From contig DATGXI010000129.1 in assembly GCA_035299065.1 (NCBI GenBank), positions 1-64,000 on the forward strand: a DNA stretch of 64,000 bases, in the 5' to 3' direction. Below, one piece after another: positions 53,495 to 62,679 of this stretch. This DNA comes from DASPJQ01 sp035299065 (GTDB lineage: Bacteria > Bacteroidota > Bacteroidia > Flavobacteriales_D > UBA2798). Under the pieces are notes generated by a model that was not told where the DNA came from, ran no database searches, and was given only the letters and a program-made list of their open reading frames with translations. The position numbers and the translations under genes were made by a program. Each line of letters starts with the position of its first letter. Position 1 is the stretch's first letter.

Positions 53495-54868
53495 TTACTT
53501 TCCTCCAACAGCTGTTACTGTTTGGCCACAATCTTCATTCTCACCTGAAATAAGCGCACCTTTAACTGTATGATGTCCATCTTTGTCATCATGTATATAG
53601 TAAATAGCCTGGCGGCAGGGAACAGACGTTGAATTTCCTCCTCCTAAACTCGAGGTAAAGGATCCTGCCTTATAATACAAAATATCCTTTCCTGTATTTT
53701 TAAGCGTCTTTGTATCGGAACCGGCTTTCGCATTAGAGCTATTTCCACTACGGGAATTGCCTGGAGCAACAACAACCACCGGATCTGGAACTTCAACATC
53801 TACTTGAAATCTCTTTGTATCAAAATAATAAGTTCCTTTTTTGGTTACAGCATCTGCATGCATCTCCACTTGAGCCTGACCCATATAAACATCGCCAGCT
53901 TTTGAAAAAACACATTCACTTAGCACTGTTCCATCAGCCTTCACAAATCCGTATCGCGTGCCGTAATATACCCTCAAAATTATATCAGACTCTTTATTGC
54001 TTCCATTATTAGCATCGGCTCGTGGACTAAAAATATTTTCATATTTGTAATCTATCAATAACTTTCCGGCCCTATTCATAACACCAAATTTGGAATTTTT
54101 TTCTACCCTAAATAATAAACTAGTCAACGCTTTTGGCACTTTAGTAAACTCATCAGAAATTACACTATTGCCAACAGAATCTATGACACCATATTTTGCA
54201 CCCATTTTTACGTAGCCTAATTTATACTCGTCAAAACTAAAAGCCCCATCATAAGAAATACTTCCAATAACTGTTCCTTTCTTGTCAATAAAACCATATT
54301 TATTATCTTTCATTACGACTGCTGCACCGTTGGAGAACTCTTCGGTTTTATCATAAACAGGCTTAATTACTTCTACCCCTTTATTATCGATGAATCCCAT
54401 TTTTCCGTTTACGGTAATTTGGCAAAGGTTGTCTTTAAATGACGACATCTTATCGTAAGCAAATGGTACAACTATATTATTTTTAAAATCAATACAACCC
54501 CATTTCTCTCGCTTTTTAGCACAAACTAATTTACTGCGCATTGCACCAAAAGCACCACCATCATATTCAACGGGAATTAACAACTCACCCAATGTGTTTG
54601 TCCAACCATATTTGTCTTTCTTTTTTACTCGTATAAGATAAAAGTCTGCCGTAATTTTCTTAAGCACACGATCTATAAATATAGCTTCTTTGGAATAGCC
54701 GTTCTCACTTGCCACTATCTTCTCAACCCACTTACCATTATCACTATCATAATAGGTGAACGCAATTTCACTGTATTTATCCCATTTTTCAGTTGCAGAT
54801 TGGGCATTCAGCAACAATGAGCTGCAAAAAAAATATATGAGTACAAATATCGTTTTTGAATGAATCAT
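53495..54868 (-). CDS. Exported WG-repeat protein
   Basis: The 457-residue protein has a signal peptide (to NAQS) and about eight WG repeats between residues 75 and 325 (YGWTNTLGELLIPVEYD, KWGCIDFKNNIVVPF, KYGFIDKKGTVIGS, KFGVMNRAGKLLID). A Ser/Gly-rich linker and a C-terminal domain (ILYYKAGSFTSSLGGG, HDDKDGHHTVKGAL) follow. It lies before the secreted-protein gene at 55027, as the WG gene at 37318 lies near 40572. The function is unknown. Confidence 0.75.
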   Translation of the reverse strand: MIHSKTIFVLIYFFCSSLLLNAQSATEKWDKYSEIAFTYYDSDNGKWVEKIVASENGYSKEAIFIDRVLKKITADFYLIRVKKKDKYGWTNTLGELLIPVEYDGGAFGAMRSKLVCAKKREKWGCIDFKNNIVVPFAYDKMSSFKDNLCQITVNGKMGFIDNKGVEVIKPVYDKTEEFSNGAAVVMKDNKYGFIDKKGTVIGSISYDGAFSFDEYKLGYVKMGAKYGVIDSVGNSVISDEFTKVPKALTSLLFRVEKNSKFGVMNRAGKLLIDYKYENIFSPRADANNGSNKESDIILRVYYGTRYGFVKADGTVLSECVFSKAGDVYMGQAQVEMHADAVTKKGTYYFDTKRFQVDVEVPDPVVVVAPGNSRSGNSSNAKAGSDTKTLKNTGKDILYYKAGSFTSSLGGGNSTSVPCRQAIYYIHDDKDGHHTVKGALISGENEDCGQTVTAVGGK

Positions 54869-54967
54869 TAATTTAAATTTTAATAGTTAATACCTTATAT
54901 TTATTTTTTTTATAATAGTTGAAAATTGGTGAAAACAACTTGTGAACTCCTTAGGAAGGATTTATTA

Positions 54968-55008
54968 AAAAAGAAGATCCCGATAGTTAGCTGTCGGGAT
55001 CTTCTTTT
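54968..55008 (-). terminator. Strong intrinsic terminator
   Basis: AAGAAGATCCCGATAG and its near-perfect complement CTGTCGGGATCTTCTT form a ~16-bp stem around TTAG. On the minus strand it is followed by a T-run, 19 nt past the stop at 55027, so it terminates the leftward transcript coming from that gene. Confidence 0.85.
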
Positions 55009-55026
55009 CATAGGTTATTGTTTTGG

Positions 55027-56232
55027 TTATTCGTTCAAAAACTCATCAAACTGCGCCCATACACCTTTCAATTCAGGTTTTTTTGGATCTCCGTTAAACA
55101 CTATAACCGCTTCTTCCGAATATTTTAGCTTAACCGTACCTTCTGCTAACAAATCTCCATTTTCACCATCACGGTGCGCGTATATGCGAACAATTAAATC
55201 ATATGTTCCACCAACTTTAAATTTATCCTTGTTGTTATATAAGCATTGAATTGCGGCATAATCCTGAACATATGCACTTTGGTACTGGTTATACTCGCGA
55301 ATGGCCCGTGTTGACGACTGATTGTATTCAAAATCCTTCGTCTCCAGAATTTTTACCATATTACTCCACGCGGCCGATTTTTTTCTACATTCTTCACGAT
55401 TCACTTTCTGTCCGTTCATTTCATACTCAATATTGATCTGCTGTCCGGCGTACTTTACTTTGGGCGGATATTTGAAAAAAGCCATAAAATTCATGTTGCC
55501 AGCCATATCCAATTCTGTTTTAAAATCTTTGCCATCAACACTTAACTTATGCGGGTATCCCTGTTTCTGTAAATGGTACCACTGATTAGCAAAAACTATT
55601 TTGTTCACATTTTTTGCAAACACTTCGCTCTTCATCCATTCAGCCGTTTCCTTCTCCATTTTTTCACTGTTCAATGACGTAAGTACAACATCAACTTTAG
55701 CCTGGGCGGTTTCAATATCCCATGTTGCAAGGCTTTCTTTGTTTTTAGCGTAAACATCTTTAACCGTACGTTTTGCATCCAATGTAGCAGGGCCTCCGTT
55801 TGCACTTTCGGCAGTTTGAATTGTTTGGGCTAGAATACCGGGCTCCAACTCTATTACCTCAACATAACCGTTTGCATTTGCAGTAACCCAATTGTAAAAC
55901 AATTTTACTTTATTTTTTGAATAATAACTCTCTTTCATGGACAATTCCATTTGAGGTTCCTTTCCCTTTTTTTCGAAATACTGCAATTTATTCACGATCT
56001 TACCATCTTGTTCTTTTACAAAACGTAAACCATAAGCACGTTTATCAACTAAACTATGGTATTCGCCTGTTAATCCCATTTCATCCTTTTCATTATTGAG
56101 TTCAGCGAAAGACCCCCCTCCTCCTGATTTTCCACCTGATACTTTTTCTTTCAGTTTTCCAAACTGAGCGTTAACAGGCATTGCCAGCCACATAAAGGCT
56201 GCGATAGTAATTGCTACATTTGTTTTTTTCAT
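55027..56232 (-). CDS. Exported protein of unknown function (family shared with 40572 gene)
   Basis: I start at ATG 56232 (MKKTNVAITIAAFMWLAMPV, cleaved at NAQ), 401 residues; a longer in-frame start would overlap the upstream gene by 100 nt. The mature protein begins FGKLKEKVSGG with a Gly-rich stretch, then a beta domain, a helical middle (EKMEKETAEWMKSEVFAKN) and a beta-rich C-terminus (KFKVGGTYDLIVRIYAHRDG). NAQFGKLKEKV and KIVFANQWY resemble YAQLNLNKVKDKA and QIVFSKTNI of the 40572 protein. A strong terminator follows. Confidence 0.65.
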   Translation of the reverse strand: MKKTNVAITIAAFMWLAMPVNAQFGKLKEKVSGGKSGGGGSFAELNNEKDEMGLTGEYHSLVDKRAYGLRFVKEQDGKIVNKLQYFEKKGKEPQMELSMKESYYSKNKVKLFYNWVTANANGYVEVIELEPGILAQTIQTAESANGGPATLDAKRTVKDVYAKNKESLATWDIETAQAKVDVVLTSLNSEKMEKETAEWMKSEVFAKNVNKIVFANQWYHLQKQGYPHKLSVDGKDFKTELDMAGNMNFMAFFKYPPKVKYAGQQINIEYEMNGQKVNREECRKKSAAWSNMVKILETKDFEYNQSSTRAIREYNQYQSAYVQDYAAIQCLYNNKDKFKVGGTYDLIVRIYAHRDGENGDLLAEGTVKLKYSEEAVIVFNGDPKKPELKGVWAQFDEFLNE

Positions 56233-56248
56233 GATTATTGGTTTAAAC

Positions 56249-57565
56249 TTATTTATAAAAATTTCCCTTTTTTCCATTGGATCCGTTACTTCCACTGGTA
56301 TTGTTAGTGGTTTTTGCCGCGCCACCTTTTCCTCCTTTACCTCCATCATTCATGACAACTATCTGCAAAAAAGAAGCTGCAGAACCCGAAAGGTATACAT
56401 CACCTCCATCACCTGCATTACCACCGCTGCCGCCATTACCGCTGTAACACGACCGGCCTTCACATCCTGAACCTCCGTTTCCTCCTGAAACATTAATGGT
56501 GATTTTAGCCAATTGATTTAATTTGGCTTCAGATAAAAGTTGACCGGTTGTAGCATCGGTTATTTTCAGATGACTTATTACAGTACCGTTTACAGTCAAC
56601 TTTTCAGCATTGATACGAACGGATCTTCCGTTTTTACCGTCTTGCCCATTTTCAGAATAACCAACCGTCATTCCGCGACCTGACGCACCTGAAGCTCCCT
56701 GATACTGATAATTTATTTCGCTGTTATAATTAATGGGATGACTTAATTTACCTACAATCTTTTTATCACCGAACTTTGACCATGCCTCCACTTCAATTTT
56801 ATCATTTGGTATTTCTCTTGAATCGTTTGCTACTTTTAGATCGCCACCGGAATATTGTCCACCACTTACTTTAACCTCAAAATCGGCATAGGGTGTTTTA
56901 CCACCTAAATTTTTTGTTTTTAAGATAGTTCCATCAGCCAGTATAACCTCAAAACCTATTGAAACGATGGATAACATACCTATATCAGCACCTGCATTAA
57001 CAAGCAAAACTTTAATGTCTTTTATCGCTTTGCCTTCAAGGGTATTTTCTCTTGCTTCTTTTTCGGCAAGCGCTTTGTTTTCCTCAATTCTTTCAGTACG
57101 CGCAGTTGTTTGCAAAATTTTTATTTTAGTACGGTAATCGTCCAATTCAGCTTTTTCGTTATTGTAGTTACCCACTTTTGATTCGGATAAAATATACTGA
57201 ATGATGGAACCGCTTTTGATACTATATGTATAGTAGTAGATCTTTTTATCGATTACAGTAATTACAACATCTGTAGTTGATGATTTGTAATATGCGGGGC
57301 AACCCGGAAGATCAACCTGATATTTTTCCTCAATTATTCCTGCCCGTTTGATCGTAACTTCGGTGTATACCTCACCTTCCTTTTTGAGATCTACCGGCCA
57401 GGGTTTAGCTGCCAATTCAAACTTAAAATCATTCCCTTTACCAACCGCCTTATAAACCGAAAAATTACCCGAAGTAAGCTCCGCTATTTCGGCATTTTGG
57501 TTATTTTGTGCGTTAGCACAAACAAAAGAAATCATCATTATTAAAGAATAAAATAACTTTACCAT
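56249..57565 (-). CDS. Exported protein with glycine-rich C-terminal tail
   Basis: The 438-residue protein has a signal peptide (to CANAQ), a beta-rich N-terminal domain, a helical segment (~125-170), a beta-sandwich-like middle and a Gly-rich tail (~345-438) of GGSGGNGG, GNAGDGGDV and GGKGGKGG-type triplets. Such tails occur in surface or filamentous proteins; here it is interrupted by ordinary residues and has one CxxxxC pair. It is 16 nt upstream of the gene at 55027 and probably co-transcribed with it. Confidence 0.6.
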   Translation of the reverse strand: MVKLFYSLIMMISFVCANAQNNQNAEIAELTSGNFSVYKAVGKGNDFKFELAAKPWPVDLKKEGEVYTEVTIKRAGIIEEKYQVDLPGCPAYYKSSTTDVVITVIDKKIYYYTYSIKSGSIIQYILSESKVGNYNNEKAELDDYRTKIKILQTTARTERIEENKALAEKEARENTLEGKAIKDIKVLLVNAGADIGMLSIVSIGFEVILADGTILKTKNLGGKTPYADFEVKVSGGQYSGGDLKVANDSREIPNDKIEVEAWSKFGDKKIVGKLSHPINYNSEINYQYQGASGASGRGMTVGYSENGQDGKNGRSVRINAEKLTVNGTVISHLKITDATTGQLLSEAKLNQLAKITINVSGGNGGSGCEGRSCYSGNGGSGGNAGDGGDVYLSGSAASFLQIVVMNDGGKGGKGGAAKTTNNTSGSNGSNGKKGNFYK

Positions 57566-57663
57566 TATTAAGTTTTGTTATGGATTAAACAAACTTAAAT
57601 GAATGCCGTTAAAAAGTGAGATTTACTTCAGCAACAACCAAAATTATTCAGGAATGGACAAAA

Positions 57664-58416
57664 TCAGCCCAGGAGGGCCATTTCAAATTCGGTCTTTTTA
57701 TATTTTGACAGCTTTGCTTTTATGTTTGATGACAATTTTATTTCCAGTTCGGATTTGGAATAATTTACAATGTGTTTAATATTGATAAGCCATGATTTAT
57801 GGGCCCTGAAAAAACCAGGCAATTCGCCTAAAACGGTTTCAAAGTGTTTTAAATTTTTACTGGCTGTTACTGTTTTTTCGGTACTATAAATGGTGCAATA
57901 CGATTCCTGGGCTTCAATGGCAATAATGCTTTCAATGGCTATTACATTTTGCTGACCTTTGTCACTTATTATAATGTTTTTTAGCTGCTTGTTTTTTAGC
58001 GTATTGCTCAACAACGACAAACGTTCGGCCTGCAATTCTATGTTTTTTTGTTTCAACACCCGTTCAACGGCCAGTTTAAGCCGTTGTATGTCTATTGGCT
58101 TTAATAAATAATCAATTGCGGCAATTTCAAATGCACGAACAGCATACTGATCATAAGCTGTAACAAAAATTATTTCAAAATTTATTTCGTTAAAAAAACC
58201 AATGATTTCATAGCCAGCATAATTTGGCATTTCAATGTCTAAAAAAACCAGGTCAGGCTTTTCGGCTTTGATGGTATTCACAGCCTCTTCAACATGGCTA
58301 CATTTGGCTACCAGTTCAACCTGGGGACAAAAACGCAAAAGAAGGTTTTGTAGCACATCGCGCGCGCTTTCTTCATCATCAACCAATATTGCCCTTATTT
58401 TATTCACTTTATACAA
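57664..58416 (-). CDS. LytTR-family response regulator (partner of the adjacent kinase)
   Basis: The 250-residue protein has a receiver domain (LVDDEESARD, phosphoacceptor Asp60 in VFLDIEMP, TAYDQYAVRAFE, Lys in LLKPID) and a LytTR domain (IIAIEAQESYCTIYSTEKTV, FFRAHKSWLINIKHI). It lies 67 nt downstream of the propeller histidine kinase gene on the same strand, so the two form a LytS/LytR-type two-component pair. The unlinked secreted-protein genes just downstream may be targets, which is inference from proximity. Confidence 0.93.
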   Translation of the reverse strand: MYKVNKIRAILVDDEESARDVLQNLLLRFCPQVELVAKCSHVEEAVNTIKAEKPDLVFLDIEMPNYAGYEIIGFFNEINFEIIFVTAYDQYAVRAFEIAAIDYLLKPIDIQRLKLAVERVLKQKNIELQAERLSLLSNTLKNKQLKNIIISDKGQQNVIAIESIIAIEAQESYCTIYSTEKTVTASKNLKHFETVLGELPGFFRAHKSWLINIKHIVNYSKSELEIKLSSNIKAKLSKYKKTEFEMALLG

Positions 58417-58483
58417 ACTTATTCAGCGTTTCTCGTTTCAGTATTACCTGTTCATGAATGCCACTATTTAATTCAGGAACGGC

Positions 58484-61369
58484 TCAAAATTTACGTCTTA
58501 CAGGGATTTTTAATGTTACCCTGGTTCCTGAAGGGCCATTTTTGTCAACCAGGTCCTCGTAGGCAAAACCAAACTGGCCCTCCAATACATTGTTCAGGAT
58601 TTCAAAACGCTTGTGTATGGCTGCGCTTGAAAAAGATTCGTGCTCATTTTTTTGGCGATCCTTTATAGCCCTTGCCTTCTCACGCCCAACACCATTGTCT
58701 TCAATGGTACACACCAATACATCGTGTAATTCAAATTTAATGTGCAGTTTTTTTTCACCCTCCTTATGCAATAAGCCATGTACCAATGCATTTTCAATAA
58801 AAGGTTGTATCAGAAGGGGCGGCAGCATAATGTCTTCCACGTTGTTTTTTTCAATTTTATAAACCAGGTCTTTCTTAAACCTTAATTTTTCAAGTGACAA
58901 ATACAATTCCAATAACTTGATCTCTTCCTCAAAGTCATTAAAATCTTTGTCCGAATAATTCAGTGTTTTTCGAACCAGGTTTGAAAACGTAGTGATGTAG
59001 GAATACGAATGCTCCACATCGCCTTTTAAGATCAGGTCCTGTATCGAGTTTAGTGAATTAAAAATAAAATGTGGATTCATTTGTGACTGAATAGCCGTAA
59101 GTTTTGAGGCGTTCAGTTCATTTATTTGCGCTGACTTTTTGCGCTGACGGTTTAATTGCCAGCGGTAAACCAACCATACAACCAACAAAAATAAAACAAC
59201 AACCAATGCAATAAACCACCACTTAGCGTAAAACGGGCTTGCAATGGTAAATGCGTAGGATAATTCATTGGTGAATAAGCCGTGGCTTTCGCCCTTTAGT
59301 TTTAATGTATAACTGCCAGGTGCCAGGGCATTGTACAGTATTTTATTTGATTCAAAACTGGCCAGGTTCCATTTGGTGTCATAACCTGAAAGTTTATAAT
59401 AATACTGAATATTCTCGCGATTCTTAATAGTGGGTGATGAAAAAACAAATTCGAATTTTCGTTGATCGTAAGTAAAGTCACCTTCCCTGAAATCATTCAA
59501 CACTTTATCGTTTACCAATATGCGGTTAAAACGCAGGTTCTGCGGCTTACTGGTTAATTTTAAATAGTTCAGGTCTATTTCCTGTACACCGCCTGTATGA
59601 CTCACCCAAAGTTTATTTTCAAAAAAAGCAAAGTCAATTACCCTTTTTGACGAAAAACCAAAAAGAGCGTGAATGGATTTTAATCTGTTTCCATTCATAT
59701 CAAATTGAAAAATTTTGTTTGCCGATTTGGCAATGATCGAGTTTTTATAGATGACTATTTTCCTCAATGAAATTGGCTTCCCATCAACTTTGGGTAGAAT
59801 TGAGCCTGTAATTTTATCGTTTTCAATAACCAGTATTCCATTATTAGGAGTTCCAACGTATATTTTTCCCTGATTGCAGTACAAAAAGAATGGGAAAATA
59901 TCTTTTTGCTTATGCGTTATTTTTGCGCATTTTCCAACCGAATCAATACAAAAAAAACCGCTTGAAGTTGACGCGTAAAGATTTCCTGACACAGGATCAA
60001 ACTCCATGGAATAAATGCGCATGCGCATGTCCTTTAAAGGCGCTAGGGAGAAATTGTTTTTACCATCGCGTAAAACCTTTAATATGCCGCGGTTGGTTCC
60101 CAGGTAAAACAAGTTGTTTGATACAATTGCTGCATCTTTCAACGAGGCTGTTACTATATTTGAAATTGTGCGGGTTCTTTTGTTGTATGCACGAATGCAG
60201 CCATCGTCAAATATCAATAAGTCCGAAAAAACTTCACCGTATATAACTTCAATTGGCCGGCTACCTTCACCGTTAATTTGATTAAACGCGCTATTGCGGT
60301 AACTTGTTAAAACACCCTTTGAAGTTCCCATAACCAGGCCAAGGTCTTTGTCACCATAAACAGCTGTTGCGGGATCCTCCCGAAAATCATTAATTACATC
60401 CGGAATTTTCAGGTCAGGAATGACTAAAATACCCTTATCAAATGTTGCCAGTAATATGTTTCCTTCATGGTCCTGAAAAACACCTGAAATGAAATAATTT
60501 TCATACCAAACCGGAACCTCCGACTGATTGATGTTTTGGTTCACCAGGCGTACACCTGGTAATGTGCTGGCCACCCACAATTTATTTTTTGTTTCATAAA
60601 TACGAATGAAGGGCAGCCGGCTAAAAAAAGAATTCCCTGGCAAAGGCTTTACAACAAGGTTCTTTGTGTTATAGGAAAACAAATCTTTGGAGTCCAGTTT
60701 CATGGCAAATGTTGATGTTCCATCAGAAAAAAATTTAAACGCAAAGTCGCCTTTTGGTTTGCCGGAAATGTTCAGCTTGTGTTTTGTGAAAACACTATTT
60801 GCATATACAATTATACTATCAGTTGAGTTCAGGTGAAACTGAACAGCTTTACGGGGTGTAATGAATGAGGGGCCTAAAAAGTGACGGAATAATACTTGTT
60901 TATTAATTACTACACCTTTTTTATTCAGTACAATTATACTTGCCGCTCCTATTACCAGGCAATCGTTATCAGCAATTTCAAGACTAACATCAGGTCGGCT
61001 TTCATCTTTTTTAAGTTCATAAAACAGCTTACACTGGCCGTTTTTAAGCTCAAAAACCTGGTTGTTTAAGTTGTGGCAGTAAACTGTTCCTTCTTTATTA
61101 ATAACGAAATTGAAAACCGAGTTGCCTTTGGCAGCATCACATTCAACCTTGTAATAGGCATTAAAATCGTAGTAAAACAATCCTTCATTGGTTCCGAACC
61201 AATAATTGTGATGGTGATCCTGGATTATATCATAAACCTGAACGCCCTTAAATTGTTCCTCGCCCATTATAAAAAAAGCGGGTTGTTGGGCCTTTAATGG
61301 AACGTTTATTGAAAAAAGTAAGCAAACTAAAGCATAGTTCAATAACTGTGTATGTAATTGCTTTAGCAT
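58484..61369 (-). CDS. Two-component propeller sensor histidine kinase (LytS type)
   Basis: The 961-residue protein has a signal peptide (to KAQQ), periplasmic propeller-type repeats (~40-620; HNYWFGTNEGLFYYD, KLWVSHTGGVQEID), a Y_Y_Y-type domain (~640-730; YYYKLSGYDTKWNLASF), a transmembrane helix (~735-757), and a cytoplasmic His_kinase domain with MNPHFIFNSLNSIQDL where the His is the likely phosphoacceptor. A HATPase domain follows (IQPFIENALVHGLLH, DNGVGREKA). RidA lies 36 nt upstream and the LytTR regulator directly downstream. Confidence 0.92.
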   Translation of the reverse strand: MLKQLHTQLLNYALVCLLFSINVPLKAQQPAFFIMGEEQFKGVQVYDIIQDHHHNYWFGTNEGLFYYDFNAYYKVECDAAKGNSVFNFVINKEGTVYCHNLNNQVFELKNGQCKLFYELKKDESRPDVSLEIADNDCLVIGAASIIVLNKKGVVINKQVLFRHFLGPSFITPRKAVQFHLNSTDSIIVYANSVFTKHKLNISGKPKGDFAFKFFSDGTSTFAMKLDSKDLFSYNTKNLVVKPLPGNSFFSRLPFIRIYETKNKLWVASTLPGVRLVNQNINQSEVPVWYENYFISGVFQDHEGNILLATFDKGILVIPDLKIPDVINDFREDPATAVYGDKDLGLVMGTSKGVLTSYRNSAFNQINGEGSRPIEVIYGEVFSDLLIFDDGCIRAYNKRTRTISNIVTASLKDAAIVSNNLFYLGTNRGILKVLRDGKNNFSLAPLKDMRMRIYSMEFDPVSGNLYASTSSGFFCIDSVGKCAKITHKQKDIFPFFLYCNQGKIYVGTPNNGILVIENDKITGSILPKVDGKPISLRKIVIYKNSIIAKSANKIFQFDMNGNRLKSIHALFGFSSKRVIDFAFFENKLWVSHTGGVQEIDLNYLKLTSKPQNLRFNRILVNDKVLNDFREGDFTYDQRKFEFVFSSPTIKNRENIQYYYKLSGYDTKWNLASFESNKILYNALAPGSYTLKLKGESHGLFTNELSYAFTIASPFYAKWWFIALVVVLFLLVVWLVYRWQLNRQRKKSAQINELNASKLTAIQSQMNPHFIFNSLNSIQDLILKGDVEHSYSYITTFSNLVRKTLNYSDKDFNDFEEEIKLLELYLSLEKLRFKKDLVYKIEKNNVEDIMLPPLLIQPFIENALVHGLLHKEGEKKLHIKFELHDVLVCTIEDNGVGREKARAIKDRQKNEHESFSSAAIHKRFEILNNVLEGQFGFAYEDLVDKNGPSGTRVTLKIPVRRKF

Positions 61370-61405
61370 GTTAAGCCATTCAATGAATTAAATGAATAGC
61401 ACGCA

Positions 61406-61819
61406 TTAAAGTGTAGCAATCACCTTTAGTTCAATGGCTATAGGTGTTGGCAAACAATTTATTTCAAGTGTAGTCCTGCATGGCGCATTGTCCTTAAAAT
61501 ACTCGGCCCACAGTTTATTGTATATTGGAAAATCGTCTTTCATGTTGGTAAGAAAAACGGTTACATCTACAATCTTATCCCAACTGCTGCCTGCATCTTC
61601 TAAAATATAGCGTACGTTCCTGAAAACGCTGTGACATTGTTCAGCTATATCGTATGAAACAATTTTGCCCATCGGGTCCAGTTCAACCCCGGGAATTTTC
61701 TTGGTTCCACGCTCCCGCGGACCAACCCCTGAAAGGAATAAAAGATTGCCAACCTTGCGTGCATGTGGGTATAAACCAACAGGTTCAGGGGCTTTACCGG
61801 ATTCAATTTTTTCGCTCAT
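61406..61819 (-). CDS. RidA family protein
   Basis: The 137-residue protein fits the RidA/YjgF fold with GLYPHARKVGNLLFLSG, FRNVRYILEDAGSSWDKIV and the active-site stretch CRTTLEINCLP containing the conserved arginine. RidA hydrolyses reactive enamine/imine intermediates; some members act on other substrates. It is divergent from the TetR gene, with a 103-bp intergenic region that contains the palindrome at 61902. Confidence 0.88.
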   Translation of the reverse strand: MSEKIESGKAPEPVGLYPHARKVGNLLFLSGVGPRERGTKKIPGVELDPMGKIVSYDIAEQCHSVFRNVRYILEDAGSSWDKIVDVTVFLTNMKDDFPIYNKLWAEYFKDNAPCRTTLEINCLPTPIAIELKVIATL

Positions 61820-61860
61820 AGCCTTAATAATGAGGCACTAAATTAAAATATTTTACCGGA

Positions 61861-61892
61861 TTGTGGCACGTATTAAAAATACAATACCTTTG
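61861..61892 (+). promoter_or_regulatory. Promoter of the TetR-family gene
   Basis: TTG at 61861-61863 and TACCTTTG at 61885-61892 are spaced 21 nt. The -7 element fits TAnnTTTG exactly. Transcription should start near 61898, immediately upstream of the palindrome at 61902. Confidence 0.55.
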
Positions 61893-61901
61893 TTCTAAAA
61901 A

Positions 61902-61914
61902 TGACCATTGGTCA
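61902..61914. promoter_or_regulatory. Palindromic candidate TetR operator
   Basis: TGACCATTGGTCA is a perfect 6-1-6 inverted repeat just downstream of the predicted transcription start and 8 nt before the TetR ATG. The TGACCA half-site resembles operators of TetR-type regulators such as RutR. Binding here would block the TetR gene and could affect divergent ridA. Confidence 0.6.
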
Positions 61915-61922
61915 GTAAAAAT

Positions 61923-62576
61923 ATGGGAGTCAAAGAACGCAAAGAAAAAGAAAAGCAGCAGCGCCTGGAATTAATCCTTAAAGCTGCCGAAAAGGTGTTT
62001 ACCACAAAAGGGTTTGAAACAGCTACCGTGAATGATGTGGCGGCAGAAGCCGAATTGGGTAAAGGCACGCTTTATTTGTACTTCACCAATAAAGATGACA
62101 TTATTCTTGCCCTGTCAACAGGCGCCATTACAGAGCTACAGGCACTTTTTAAAAAAACAACTTCCAGGCACAAAAAAGGCATCGATCAAATTCGTGCATT
62201 GGGAAAAGCTTACGTTGATTTTTGCAAAAAACATCCGCTTAAATACAAGTTGCTTAATTTTTACCGCGTTCAGCCTATACAGGCTCAATCGCACGTAGAA
62301 ACACCGCACATAATGGGTTGCCACATGCATTCACAGCAACTCATGGCCTTTTTAAGCGATGTTATTTTAAAAGGAATCGAAGACGGAAGCATCAGTAAAA
62401 AAATAGATCCGTTTGTTACCTCATTTATGTTATGGGGCGTTACAACAGGTGTACACCAGTTAATGCACACCATGGGCGACCATCTGGAAGCCGATTTTGG
62501 ATTAAAACAAGCCGACTTCCTTGAATATTATTTTGATTTTATGGAATCGGCATTAAAAAACTTTGGAAAAAAATAA
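61923..62576 (+). CDS. TetR-family transcriptional regulator
   Basis: I start at ATG 61923 (MGVKERKEKEKQQRLEL, 217 residues); a TTG start 15 nt upstream would lie in the palindrome. The N-terminal helix-turn-helix is typical (ILKAAEKVFTTKGFETATV, AELGKGTLYLYFTNKDDI), and the ligand-binding half is all-helical (~60-217), with a His- and Met-rich stretch CHMHSQQLMAF. Ligand and regulon are unknown; the palindrome at its promoter suggests autorepression, and the receptor gene 103 nt downstream is a candidate target. Confidence 0.9.
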   Translation: MGVKERKEKEKQQRLELILKAAEKVFTTKGFETATVNDVAAEAELGKGTLYLYFTNKDDIILALSTGAITELQALFKKTTSRHKKGIDQIRALGKAYVDFCKKHPLKYKLLNFYRVQPIQAQSHVETPHIMGCHMHSQQLMAFLSDVILKGIEDGSISKKIDPFVTSFMLWGVTTGVHQLMHTMGDHLEADFGLKQADFLEYYFDFMESALKNFGKK

Positions 62577-62679
62577 ATTAAAAAACTGAATTAAGAAGTC
62601 AAAAGTTTGATGGAGTACCCTTATTAATCAAATTTCTGAAACCAAAAATGCGAAATACTTTATTTTGAAACTAACTATT

